A DNA stretch of 64,000 nucleotides. Origin: Streptomyces sp. WAC08241 (GTDB lineage: Bacteria > Actinomycetota > Actinomycetes > Streptomycetales > Streptomycetaceae). The position numbers and the translations under genes were made by a program. The notes beneath the pieces were generated by a model that saw only the letters and a list, made by a program, of their open reading frames with translations, did no database searches and was not told the DNA's origin. Within the stretch, counting starts at the first letter, position 1; every line of letters begins with the position of its first letter. The DNA lies in contig CP042279.1 in the NCBI GenBank assembly GCA_007858575.1, positions 4,218,501 to 4,282,500 of the forward strand. The letters are read 5' to 3'. Of this stretch, positions 9,625 through 18,282 are shown one piece after another.

Positions 9625-10588
9625 ATGCGCGCACTTCTCGTGGTCAATCCGGCAGCCACCACCACCAGTGCCCGCACCCGTGACGTCCTCATCCACGCCC
9701 TTGCCAGCGAGATGAAGCTGGAGGCGGTCACCACCGAGTACCGCGGACACGCGCATGACCTGGGCCGACGGGCCGCCGAGTCCGGGAACGTCGACCTGGT
9801 CGTGGCCCTCGGCGGGGACGGCACGGTCAACGAGGTGGTCAACGGTCTGCTGCACGGCGGTCCCGATCCGGACCGGCTGCTGGCCTCGCGGTCGTCCCCG
9901 GCGGGTCGACCAACGTCTTCGCCCGCGCGCTCGGGCTGCCGAACGACGCCGTGGAGGCGACCGGCGCCCTGCTCGACGCGCTGCGTGAGGAGCGGGCACG
10001 GACGGTGAGCCTCGGGCTCGCGTCCGGGACGCCGGGCACGGAGGACGAATCGGTGCCGTCCCGCTGGTTCACCTTCTGCGCCGGCCTCGGTTTCGACGCG
10101 AGCGTCATCGGCCGGGTCGAACAGCAGCGGGAGCGCGGGAAGAGGTCCACGCACGCCCTCTATCTGCGCCAGGTGGTGCGCCAGTTCCTGGGCGAGACGA
10201 ACCGCCGGCACGGCACGATCACCCTGGAGCGCCCCGGCGAGGAGCCGGTCGAGGACCTGGTCCTCTCCATCATCTGCAACACCTCTCCCTGGACCTACCT
10301 GGGCAATCGTCCGGTGTACGCGTCACCGGAGGCCTCCTTCGAAACCGCGCTGGACGTGCTCGGGCTGAGGCGTCTCTACCCCCGCGGTGGTCCGGTATGC
10401 CACCCAGTTGCTCACTTCGTCCCCGGAGCGCGGGCCTCGCGGCAAGCACGCGGTGTCCCTGCACGATCTGACCGACTTCACCTTGCATTCGAAGGTCCCC
10501 TCCCCTCCAGATGGACGGAGACCACCTCGGGCTGCGTACGAGCGTGACGTTCACAGGCGTTCGCCGTGCACTGCGTGTGATTGTGTGA
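9625..10588 (+). CDS. Diacylglycerol/lipid kinase family protein
   Basis: A lipid kinase of about 321 residues in the DagK/YegS fold. RALLVVNPAATTTSARTR opens the N-terminal domain. VVALGGDGTVNEVVNGLL is the GGDGT nucleotide-binding motif, followed by PGGSTNVFARALGLP. The C-terminal domain carries CAGLGFDASVIGRVEQ. It transfers phosphate from ATP to diacylglycerol or another lipid at the membrane. ATG 9625 sits directly at the conserved start. Frame changes are at about 9890 (before the GGSTN motif), 10375 and 10500. The gene ends at TGA 10586-10588 inside a hairpin-forming sequence. Confidence 0.87.
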
Positions 10589-10901
10589 GTGGAAGGGCCC
10601 AAAGTCCTTTCACTCGAACGTTTAGGCGCGCATCCACCCCTAAGAAGTACGGCTGTGACCTAGCCGACACCGAGGAATCAAAAAACTTTCCAGAAGGGGT
10701 TGTATCCGCTGCCGAGGTTTGCGAGTCTCTTCTTGGCGATCGGGACGGCCCGCAAGACCAGCCTCCACTGAGAGCCAGAACCCTCCTCAGTCCAAGGACC
10801 ACACCAGTTCACCTGGCAGTCGGCCCTTCCCTTGCGGGGGATTCGTGAAAGCGTTCACATTCACAAGCAACCTGCACGTAATACCAAGAGAGGTAGCAGC
10901 C
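10589..10901. other. Long intergenic leader upstream of wblE
   Basis: These 313 bases have clearly lower GC than the neighbouring genes. The start holds an imperfect hairpin (10587-10617, arms like GAGTGGAAGGG and TCCTTTCACTC) that could end the kinase transcript. The rest presumably carries the wblE promoter and 5-prime UTR. The wblE ribosome site is GAGAGG at 10888-10893. I see no convincing promoter pair. Confidence 0.5.
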
Positions 10902-11159
10902 ATGGACTGGCGTCACAACGCCGTTTGTCGTGAGGAAGACCCCGAGCTGTTCTTCCCCATCGGCAACACCGGTCCTGCGCTGCTGCAGATCGAGGAAGCT
11001 AAGGCCGTCTGCCGCCGCTGCCCCGTCATGGAGCAGTGCCTGCAGTGGGCGCTCGAGTCCGGCCAGGACTCCGGCGTCTGGGGTGGCCTCAGCGAGGACG
11101 AGCGCCGCGCGATGAAGCGCCGTGCCGCTCGCAACCGGGCGCGCAACGCCAGCGCCTGA
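10902..11159 (+). CDS. wblE: WhiB-family iron-sulfur regulator WblE
   Basis: An intact 85-residue WhiB-like protein. The four iron-sulfur ligands are C9, C37, C40 and C46, in VCRRCPVMEQC for the last three. The turn GVWGG (58-62) and the basic C-terminus RRAMKRRAARNRARN follow. It would hold a 4Fe-4S cluster and act with the main sigma factor in redox-sensitive control. It is the most widely conserved WhiB paralogue in actinobacteria (WhiB1/WblE group). ATG 10902 follows GAGAGG by eight bases. A strong terminator stands about 95 bases downstream, so it is probably transcribed alone. Confidence 0.95.
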   Translation: MDWRHNAVCREEDPELFFPIGNTGPALLQIEEAKAVCRRCPVMEQCLQWALESGQDSGVWGGLSEDERRAMKRRAARNRARNASA

Positions 11160-11252
11160 CGCCCCACTTACAGCCTCAGGCGAGCGGCGCACACATCGCG
11201 TGTGCAATCACCGCCCTTGAGTCGCAGCGCGCAGTAGTAACCCACAGCATTC

Positions 11253-11287
11253 GAGCCCCGGACCGAATTCCCTTCGGTCCGGGGCTC
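11253..11287 (+). terminator. Perfect 15-bp terminator hairpin after wblE
   Basis: Arms GAGCCCCGGACCGAA (11253-11267) and TTCGGTCCGGGGCTC (11273-11287) pair perfectly around TTCCC. It lies between wblE and the convergent histidine kinase gene and can serve both strands. Confidence 0.85.
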
Positions 11288-11319
11288 GCTGCTCTGTTCC
11301 CCCGCCCGCTTCCCGGTCC

Positions 11320-11352
11320 CGTTTCCCGATCCGTTTCCCGATCCGTTTCCCC
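11320..11352. repeat. 12-bp tandem repeat CGTTTCCCGATC
   Basis: Two exact copies (11320-11331, 11332-11343) and a partial third copy lie between the wblE terminator and the histidine kinase stop. No role is evident. Confidence 0.7.
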
Positions 11353-11371
11353 GCCGCGATGGCGGCGGAGG

Positions 11372-12845
11372 TCACTTCTGGGGTTGTACGGGAATGTCGA
11401 GGACCACCTTCGTGCCGCGCTCGGCGCCCGGCAGCATGTCGAAGGTTCCGCCCAACTCCCCCTCCACCAGGGTCCGTACGATCTGGAGGCCGAGGTTTCC
11501 GGCCCGCTGCGGGTCGAAGCCCTCGGGCAGACCGCGGCCGTCGTCCTTGACCGTGATGAGGAGACGGGCGTCGGTCCGGGCCTCGCCGCGGACGGCGGAG
11601 ACCTCGACCGTGCCCTGCTCCCCTGCGCGAAGGCGTGTTCCAGGGCGTTCTGCAAGACCTCGGTCAGGACCATGGAGAGCGGGGTGGCGACCTCGGCGTC
11701 GAGGATGCCGAAGCGGCCGTTGCGCCGGCAGGTGACCTTGCCCGGGGAGATCTCCGCGACCATCGCGATGACGCGGTCGGCGATCTCGTCGAACTCCACG
11801 CGCTCGTCCAGGTTCTGGGACAGCGTCTCGTGGACGATGGCGATCGAACCGACGCGCCGCACGGCTCGTTGAGGGCCTCGCGGCCCCGGTCGGAGTCCAT
11901 CCGGCGGGCCTGGAGGCGGAGCAGGGCGGCCACCGTCTGGAGGTTGTTCTTCACCCGGTGGTGGATCTCCCGGATGGTGGCGTCCTTGGTGATCAACTCG
12001 CGCTCGCGGCGGCGCAGTTCGGTGACGTCCCGGAGCAGGACGAGCGAACCGATGCGGGTGCCCTTGGGCTTGAGCGGGATCGCCCGCAACTGGATCACCC
12101 CGCCGTTGCCCTCGACCTCGAACTCGCGCGGCGCGTAGCCGGAGGCCAGGGTGACCAGGGCCTCGTCCACCGGGCCGCGCGAGGGCGCGAGTTCGGCGGT
12201 GATCTGGCCGAGGTGCTGGCCGACGAGGTCGGCGGCGAGGCCGAGCCGGTGGTAGGCGGAGAGGGCGTTGGGCGAGGCGTACTGGACGACGCCCTCCGCG
12301 TCCAGGCGGACGAGGCCGTCGCCGGCGCGGGGCGAGGAGTCCATGTCGACCTGCTCGCCGGAGAAGGAAACGTTCCGGCGGCGATCATCTGGGCGAGGTC
12401 GGAGGCCGACTGGAGGTAGGTGAGCTCCAGTCGGGAGGGGGTGCGGACGGTCAGCAGGTTGGTGTTGCGGGCGATGACGCCGAGGACCCGGCCCCTCGCG
12501 CCGCACGGGGATCGACTCGACCCGCACTGGGACCTCCTCGCGCCACTCCGGATCGCCCTCGCGGACGATCCGCCCCTCGTCGAGGGCGGCGTCGAGCAGC
12601 GGGCGGCGGCCGCGCGGGACCAGGTGGCCGACCATGTCGTCCTGGTAGGAGGTGGGGCCGGTGTTCGGCCGCATCTGGGCGACGGAGACGTACCGCGTGC
12701 CGTCGAGGGTCGGGACCCAGAGGACGAGGTCGGCGAAGGAGAGGTCGGAGAGCAGTTGCCACTCCGACACCAGCAGGTGGAGCCACTCGAGGTCGGAGTC
12801 GCTCAGGGCGGTGTGCTGGCGTACGAGGTCGTTCATGGAGGGCAC
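11372..12845 (-). CDS. PAS sensor histidine kinase, PdtaS-like (HisKA_2)
   Basis: A cytoplasmic kinase of about 490 residues. The N-terminal GAF-like sensor has WVPTLDGTRYVSVAQMRP. A PAS segment follows around ASPNALSAYHRLGL and GVIQLRAIPLKPKG. The phospho-acceptor region is IREIHHRVKNNLQTVAALL, the HisKA_2 motif with His in HHRVKNN. The ATPase domain carries VLTEVLQNALEHAF. No membrane segment is visible. GTG 12845 is chosen because the family begins PSMNDLVRQH; ATG 12836 is the alternative. The frame breaks near 12495, 12370, 11865 and 11625. Such kinases often phosphorylate ANTAR-type antiterminators encoded elsewhere. A DasR-type dre site lies about 110 bases before the start. Confidence 0.87.
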
Positions 12846-13191
12846 GGTGCGAGCGTACCCGCGGAATTCGGGGGCGGTGAACCTGGATCTCCGGGGCCGC
12901 GTGTTGGAGTATGGGCCGGGAAGGACCGCGTTCCCGTGGATGGACAGACAAGAATGGTCTAGTCCACAATGAACGCAATGAGCCTCCATCCTCCCCGCAC
13001 AGGAGGGTGGAACGAGGTACCCGACGCTCTCTGCCCTGACTGCGTCGAGACCTCCCACACGGCCGAGGGACCGCACACCCCGGCCGGGCAAACTCCGGGC
13101 TGCGGTGCCGGGCGGGCCGAGGGTCCTGCCGGGCGCCGCGGCCCGCGGGTGTTTCCGGGCCTTCGCCGGGATCGCCTTCGGGTCCGCGGCC
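12846..13191. other. Intergenic region between TetR gene and histidine kinase
   Basis: These 346 bases separate two co-directional minus-strand genes. They hold a dre-like palindrome at 12955-12966. I see no convincing gene: a short plus-strand reading frame from about 12969 has no recognisable domain and ordinary shadow composition. Confidence 0.5.
12955..12966. promoter_or_regulatory. DasR operator (dre) upstream of the histidine kinase
   Basis: TGGTCTAGTCCA matches the TGGTCTAGACCA core of the DasR response element at 11 of 12 positions. It sits about 110 bases before the kinase start and about 230 bases beyond the end of the TetR gene, so the kinase is the likely target. Confidence 0.65.
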
Positions 13192-13817
13192 CTACTCCCC
13201 TGATTCTCCCGCTCCTCCCGCTTCCCCCGCCGGCCAGGCGCGCATCGCCGTCTCGGCCACCGCCGCGAGTTCCTCCGCCGTCGCCCCGTCGCGGGCCTGC
13301 TGCGACATGCCCTGGAGGACGGCGCCGCTGAAGCGGGCGAGGGCGCGCGGGTCGGTGCCGCCCGGAAGCTCGCCGGACTCCACGTCCCGGCGGATCCGGT
13401 CCTCGAAGAAGGCCAGGTTGGCGTTCTGCGGGCGCGCAGGGCCTCCTCGACCTCGGGGGTGGAGCAGTTGGTGGCGGCGGAGATCACCAGGCAGCCGCGG
13501 GGGTGGCCGGACTCGGTGAAGAGCCCGGCGGCCTCGCGCAGCATGCGGCCGACGGCGTCCCGGGCGGTCGGCTCCTCGGCGAAGGCGCGGCCGCCGTAGG
13601 CCCCGTGCGAGAGCACGTACGCCTCGACGACCTCCTCGAAGAGGGTCTTCTTGTCGCCGAAGGCCGCGTAGAGGCTGGGCGCGCTGATGCCCATGGCGCG
13701 GGTGAGGTCGGAGACGGAGGTCGTCTCGTAGCCGTGCTCCCAGAAGGCCATCGTGGCCTGCTCCAGGGCCGTGGGCCGGTCGAAGGAGCGGGGGCGGCCG
13801 CGCTGTCTCGTCACCAT
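13192..13817 (-). CDS. TetR/AcrR family transcriptional regulator
   Basis: A repressor of about 208 residues. The HTH lies in EHGYETTSVSDLTRAMGIS followed by APSLYAAFGDKKTLFEE; this is the TetR_N domain. The C-terminal ligand domain has CLVISAATNCSTPEVEEAL, seen in regulators paired with oxidoreductases. ATG 13817 precedes the basic RQRGRPRSFD segment. One frame change lies near 13430. The SDR gene is divergent, and the palindrome TAGCGCACGCTA lies between the two starts, so it probably represses that gene and itself. Confidence 0.87.
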
Positions 13818-13830
13818 GGAGTGAATTCTA

Positions 13831-13842
13831 TAGCGCACGCTA
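13831..13842. promoter_or_regulatory. Palindrome TAGCGCACGCTA, likely operator of the TetR/SDR pair
   Basis: Five-base arms TAGCG and CGCTA around CA lie 14 bases before the TetR start and about 60 bases before the SDR start. TTTACA near 13860 with TATGAG after 16 bases could be the SDR promoter. The pairing with this regulator is inference. Confidence 0.45.
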
Positions 13843-13900
13843 AGAAAGTGGGGTACGGTCTTTACATAACGACCGCTACAGATATGAGGGGGGCGTCGTC

Positions 13901-14674
13901 ATGGGCGTGCTCGATGCGAGGGCGACGGGGAAGACGGGAAGCTGGCCGGGAAGACGGCCCTGGTCACGGGCGGCGGCCGGGGCATCGGCCGCGGGATCGC
14001 CGAGCGACTGGGGCGCGACGGGGCGCGGGTCGCGGTGCACTACGGGACGAACGAGGCGGCGGCGAAGGAGACGGTCGCGGCGATCGAAGCGGCCGGCGGC
14101 GAGGCGTTCGCGCTCGGCCAGGAGCTGGGGGTGCCGGGGACGCGGCGGCGCTCTGGGCGGCCTTCGACGCGCGGGCGGACGGCCTGGACATCCTGGTGAA
14201 CAACGCGGGGATCGGCGCGTCGAACCCCTTCGCGACGATCGCCGAGGAGGAGTTCGAGCGGGTCTTCGCGGTGAACACGAAGGCGCCGTTCTTCCTGGCG
14301 CGGCTCGGCGCGGAGCGGCTGCGGGACGGCGGCCGGATCGTCAACGTGTCGACGGGACTGACGAGGACGGCGTTGCTGCCGGACCTGATCGCCTACTCGA
14401 TGTCGAAGGGGGCGCTGGACGTCCTCACCCGGGACCTGTCGAAGCTGCTGGGCCCGCGCGGGATCACGGTCAACTCGGTGGCGCCCGGGGTCGTGGCGAC
14501 GGACAACACGGCGTGGCTGGAGGACGACGAGGAGGCCAGGGCGCGGGCGGCGGGGTACTCGGCGCTGGGCGGGATCGGAAGCACGGCCGAGATAGCCGAC
14601 GTGGTGGCCTTCCTGGCCTCGGACGACGCGCGATGGGTGACGGGGCCTGGATCGACGCCACGGGGGTTCGCTGA
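13901..14674 (+). CDS. SDR family NAD(P)-dependent oxidoreductase
   Basis: A short-chain dehydrogenase of about 255 residues. The Rossmann motif reads TALVTGGGRGIGRGIA, followed by ILVNNAGIGASNPF. The catalytic Ser/Tyr/Lys region is IVNVSTGL then AYSMSKGALDVL, and VNSVAPGVVATD lies near the C-terminus. ATG 13901 follows GAGGGGGGC. Frame changes occur near 13930, 14140 and 14650. As read, the protein ends IDATGVR at 14674; repairing one G run would give an end nearer IDATGGSLT. The 3-prime end is part of a tandem repeat that duplicates the last codons and stop. The substrate is unknown; the divergent TetR gene suggests induction by a xenobiotic or metabolite. Confidence 0.85.
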   Translation: MGVLDARATGKTGSWPGRRPWSRAAAGASAAGSPSDWGATGRGSRCTTGRTRRRRRRRSRRSKRPAARRSRSARSWGCRGRGGALGGLRRAGGRPGHPGEQRGDRRVEPLRDDRRGGVRAGLRGEHEGAVLPGAARRGAAAGRRPDRQRVDGTDEDGVAAGPDRLLDVEGGAGRPHPGPVEAAGPARDHGQLGGARGRGDGQHGVAGGRRGGQGAGGGVLGAGRDRKHGRDSRRGGLPGLGRRAMGDGAWIDATGVR

Positions 14675-14789
14675 CCTGAGCCGCGATCGACGCCACGGGG
14701 GTTCGCTGACCTGAGCCGCGATCGACGCCATAGGGGGTTCGCCGACCTGAGCCGCGATCGACGCCATAGGGGGTTCGCCGACCTGAGCC
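14649..14789. repeat. Four tandem copies (34-36 bp) of the SDR gene 3-prime end
   Basis: Units 14649-14682, 14683-14717, 14718-14753 and 14754-14789 share ATCGACGCCA, GGGGGTTCGC and GACCTGAGCC. The first unit holds the final codons and stop of the SDR gene. The next three reiterate it downstream, with CATAGG replacing CACGG in the last two. Confidence 0.9.
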
Positions 14790-14915
14790 GGCGGGGCCGC
14801 GCGCCCGGGGTCCGAGTGGCCGGTGGGGCGGGTGCGGCAGACGATGGGAGCGGGGCCGTCCGGGGGCGGAACGGCATGGGAGGGAGCCTCTCCTCTGCTA
14901 GATTTGACCTTAGAT

Positions 14916-14927
14916 TGGTCTATACCA
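14916..14927. promoter_or_regulatory. DasR operator (dre) upstream of nagB
   Basis: TGGTCTATACCA matches the dre core TGGTCTAGACCA at 11 of 12 positions and lies 43 bases before the nagB start. A dre site at nagB is known in S. coelicolor, where DasR represses it until glucosamine-6-phosphate accumulates. Confidence 0.85.
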
Positions 14928-14969
14928 CCGGACCCCTTCCCAGCCCCTCACCAGATCGGCAGGCACAGC

Positions 14970-15755
14970 GTGGAAGTTGTCATCGTCAAGGACGCCAAGG
15001 CGGGCGGAGAGCTCATCGCGGACGGCATCGCCGACCTCCTGCGCCGCAAGCCGGACGCGCTGCTCGGCGTGGCCACCGGCTCGACTCCGCTGCCCATCTA
15101 CGACGCCCTGACCGCCCGGGTCGAGGCCGGCGCGGTGGACGCCTCGCGGGCCCGGATCGCCCAACTGGACGAGTACGTCGGCCTGCCCGCCGGGCACCCG
15201 GAGTCGTACCGCTCCACCGTGCTCCGGCAGGTCGTCGAGCCGCTCGGGCTCTCCCCGGAGGCCTTCATGGGGCCGGACGGCTCCGCCGAGGACGTCCAGG
15301 CGGCCTGCGAGGACTACGACCGGGCCCTGCGCGACGCCGGCGGCGTGGACCTCCAGATCCTCGGCATCGGCACCGACGGGCACATCGGGTTCAACGAGCC
15401 GTGCTCCTCGCTCGCCTCCCGGACCCGGATCAAGACGCTCACCGAGCAGACCCGGGTGGACAACGCGCGCTTCTTCGACGACGACATCGAGCAGGTGCCG
15501 CACCACGTCATCACCCAGGGCATCGGCACCATCCTGGAGGCCCGCCACCTGGTGCTGCTGGCCACCGGCGAGGGCAAGGCCGAGGCCGTGGCGCAGACCG
15601 TCGAGGGCCCGGTGGCGGCGCTCGTGCCGGCCTCCGCGCTCCAGCTCCACCCGCACGCCACGGTCGTCGTGGACGAGGCCGCAGCCTCCAAGCTGAAGCT
15701 CGCGGACTACTTCCGCCACACCTTCGCGAACAAGCCCGCCTGGCAGGGCATCTGA
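14970..15755 (+). CDS. nagB: Glucosamine-6-phosphate deaminase
   Basis: An intact 261-residue enzyme converting glucosamine-6-phosphate to fructose-6-phosphate and ammonia, the last step of GlcNAc use. Family motifs are LLGVATGSTPLPIYDAL (phosphate loop), IAQLDEYVGLPAGHPESY (catalytic Asp region), and ILGIGTDGHIGFNEP (catalytic His/Asp loop). GTG 14970 is used because the family starts VEVVIVKDA. A dre operator lies 43 bases upstream and a long terminator directly downstream, so it is a single-gene DasR-controlled unit facing the das transport operon. Confidence 0.96.
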   Translation: MEVVIVKDAKAGGELIADGIADLLRRKPDALLGVATGSTPLPIYDALTARVEAGAVDASRARIAQLDEYVGLPAGHPESYRSTVLRQVVEPLGLSPEAFMGPDGSAEDVQAACEDYDRALRDAGGVDLQILGIGTDGHIGFNEPCSSLASRTRIKTLTEQTRVDNARFFDDDIEQVPHHVITQGIGTILEARHLVLLATGEGKAEAVAQTVEGPVAALVPASALQLHPHATVVVDEAAASKLKLADYFRHTFANKPAWQGI

Positions 15756-15781
15756 ACCTCCGGAGCTCCCGGTGACAGCGT

Positions 15782-15819
15782 AAGGGGCCCGGCACCCGAG
15801 GGCGGGTGCCGGGCCCCTT
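15782..15819. terminator. Bidirectional terminator between nagB and dasD
   Basis: Sixteen-base perfect arms (15782-15797 and 15804-15819, AAGGGGCCCGGCACCC and its complement) enclose a 6-base loop. The A and T ends give a U-rich tail on both strands. Confidence 0.92.
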
Positions 15820-15844
15820 CGCGTACGGGCGGCCGGGGCGGCCG

Positions 15845-17359
15845 TCAGGCGCCGGTTCCGACGACGGCCTCGGCGGCGGCGCGGCCGCAGACCCGGGCCG
15901 CGCCGTGCGTGGCGATGTGCAGGGCCCCGCGGGGCTCCGCCTCGTTGAGGCCCATCTCGACCACGACGGTGTCGGGGCGGGCCGCGAGCAGGCCGTCCAG
16001 GGCCCGGATCATCCACGGGTGCCGGTGGAGGTCGCGTACGACCGCCACGACGCGCCGCTCCCCGCGGCCGCGAGGGCGGTGTCCGCGGTGGTCTCGTCGT
16101 ACGAGCCGGTCTCCGTGCCGGGCAGCAGGCGCTCCAGCTCGGCGGCGATCCCCCAGGGGGTCTCGTCGCCGACGGCGAAGTTCGCGACCGGGGTGAAGGA
16201 GGCCACGTAGGGGCGCTGGTGACCGGGGTGTACGGACGCTCCCCGCGGGTCACCCTCAGGGCCCGGCGGGCGGCGACGAGTCCGACGTCGGCGCCGGGCG
16301 CGGTCCCTCCTGCACCGCCGCGCCCGGCACCGATCCAGCCCCCTGGCCCGGTGCGCCTGGGTCCAGGCCGCCAGGGCGCGCACGCGCGCCGCGGCGTCGG
16401 CCAGCCGCTCCTCGGGCAGTTCACCGGTCCGTACCGCGTTGACGAGCGCGTCGCGCAGTCGCAGCACGGTGTCCTCGTCGCACAGCCCGCCGCCGACGCA
16501 GATGGCGTCGGCGCCCGCGGCGATGGCGAGGACGGATCCGCGCTCGATGCCGTACGTCGCCGAGACGGCCTGCATCTCCATGCCGTCGGTGACGATCAGC
16601 CTCGAAGCCCAGCTCCTGGCGCAGCAGACCGGTGAGGATCTGCGGGCTCAGGGTGGCCGGGCGGTGCGGGTCGAGCGCGGACAGAAGGATATGCGCGCTC
16701 ATGACTGCTTTGGTACCCGCGGCGACGGCCGCGCGGAAAGGCACCAGCTCACGGGCGTGCAGTGTGGCGAGGTCCACATCGATCCGGGGCAGCGCGTCGT
16801 GCGAGTCGACGTTGGTGTCGCCGTGTCCGGGGAAGTGCTTCGTGCAGGCCGCGACCCCGACGCCCTGGAGGCCGTCGACGTACGCCACGGTGTGCCGGGC
16901 GACTAGGTCCGGGTCCGGCCCGAAGGACCGGACGCCGATGACCGGGTTCTCGGCGTTGGAGTTGACGTCGGCGGAGGGGCCCAGTTGAGGTCCACCCCGC
17001 ACTGGGCGAGCCGGCGGCCGAGCTCGCGGGCCACGGCCCGGGTGAGCTCGACGTCGTCGACGCTGCCGAGGGCGTAGTTGCCGGGGAAGGACGAGCCCTG
17101 CTTGACCTCCAGGCGGGTGACGTCGCCGCCCTCCTCGTCGATGGCGACGAGGACGTCGTCCCGCTCGGCCCTCAGTCGCGCGGTGAGCGCGGTGAGCTGC
17201 TCGGGGTGACGATGTTCCGGCCGAAGAGGCCGACCGACGACAGGCCCTCGCCGATGCGGCGGAGCAGCCAGTCGGGGCGGTGGTGCCGACGAAGCCGGGC
17301 TGGAGGACCGTGAGCGCGTCACGCGTCAGGGTGTCCGAGCCGTGTACCAGTGTCGTCAT
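15845..17359 (-). CDS. dasD: Glycoside hydrolase family 3 beta-N-acetylhexosaminidase (DasD)
   Basis: A protein of about 505 residues that removes terminal GlcNAc from chito-oligosaccharides. The family 3 NagZ-type dyad is intact: KHFPGHGD then TNVDSHDALP supplies the His/Asp acid-base. The nucleophile lies in IVTDGMEMQAV. A second alpha/beta domain of about 170 residues follows (VASFTPVANFAVGDETPWG). No signal peptide is visible, so it acts on imported sugars in the cytoplasm. ATG 17359 overlaps the dasC stop (ATGA). Frame changes occur near 17270, 17210, 16985, 16600, 16345 and 16060. It is the last gene of the dasBCD transcript and ends at a shared terminator with nagB. Confidence 0.88.
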
Positions 17360-18282
17360 GGGGATCCGTTATCCTTCACCGCGCCGGCGGTCATGCCACC
17401 GACGGCCTTGCGCTGGACGAAGATGAAGACGATCAGCACGGGGAGCGCGAAGAGGGTCGAGGCGGCCATGGTGGCGCCCCAGTCGCTGCCGAAGGCGGTC
17501 TGGAACTCGGTCAGCCAGCGGGTCAGGGTCTGCGACTCCCGGTCCTTGTTGAGCATCAGGATCATCGCGAACTCGTTCCAGGCCGTGATGAAGCCGAAGA
17601 TCGAGGTCGACATCAGACCCGGGGCGAGCAGCGGGAAGATGACCTTGCGGAAGGCCTGGCCGCGGGTGCAGCCGTCGATCTGGGCGGCCTCCTCCAGCTC
17701 CACCGGGACGGCGGCGATGAAGCCGCGCAGGGTCCAGATGGTGAAGGGCAGGACCATCACGAAGTAGATCGCGGTGAGCATCGGGATGCTGTTCAGGAGG
17801 TCGTTCTCGCGCGAGATCATGTACATCGCGATGACCATGACCTCCCAGGGGGCCATCTGCGCCATCATCACGACGAGGATGATGCCCTTGCGGCCCCTGA
17901 ACCTCATCCGGGCGAGCGCGAAGCTCGCGGCGAGGGCGACCAGGAGGGCGAGGAGCACGGCACCGAGGGTGACGGTGAGGCTGTTGCGGACGTAGGTCCA
18001 GAACAGGTCGACACTCGTGGAGGTGCCGTAGTTCTCCAGGGTCGGCTTGAAGAAGAAGACCGGGTCCTTCGTCAGGATCTCGTGCTGCGGCTTCAGCGAG
18101 GACGAGAACATCCAGTAGACGGGGAAGACGAAGACGGCCGCGACGACGAGCGCGACGACGTTCTTGACGACCGCGCCGGCCGTGAGCTTCTTGCGGGTGC
18201 GCAGCTTCTGCGGGGCGGCGGCCGGGGCGCCCAGCGGGGCGGCGGCGTTCTGCGGGGCGGGGGCGGGGGCGGTGGCGCTCAC
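17356..18282 (-). CDS. dasC: Chitobiose/GlcNAc ABC transporter permease DasC
   Basis: An intact 308-residue MalG-type permease. An Ala/Pro-rich cytoplasmic leader is followed by six membrane segments, starting NVVALVVAAVFVFPVYWMF. The ATPase-contacting EAA loop reads ELEEAAQIDGCTRGQAFRKV. It forms the membrane channel with DasB. The start is GTG 18282, overlapping the dasB stop (GTGA), with GGAGGA upstream in the dasB end. The ATPase is not encoded here; in S. coelicolor the shared MsiK supplies it. Confidence 0.94.
   Translation of the reverse strand: MSATAPAPAPQNAAAPLGAPAAAPQKLRTRKKLTAGAVVKNVVALVVAAVFVFPVYWMFSSSLKPQHEILTKDPVFFFKPTLENYGTSTSVDLFWTYVRNSLTVTLGAVLLALLVALAASFALARMRFRGRKGIILVVMMAQMAPWEVMVIAMYMISRENDLLNSIPMLTAIYFVMVLPFTIWTLRGFIAAVPVELEEAAQIDGCTRGQAFRKVIFPLLAPGLMSTSIFGFITAWNEFAMILMLNKDRESQTLTRWLTEFQTAFGSDWGATMAASTLFALPVLIVFIFVQRKAVGGMTAGAVKDNGSP

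Noticed and set aside
10674..10702. GGAAT...GTT as a SigR-type promoter for wblE
   Set aside because: The spacer is 20 bases instead of 18-19. It could be real only if a base call is wrong, so it is not listed.
12969..13331. Plus-strand reading frame starting beside the dre site
   Set aside because: It has Pro/Arg-rich shadow composition, no ribosome site and no domain; it runs into the TetR gene on the other strand.
14649..14789. Tandem repeats as a CRISPR array
   Set aside because: The units abut without unique spacers and no cas genes are present; the same holds for 697-803 and 40895-41040.
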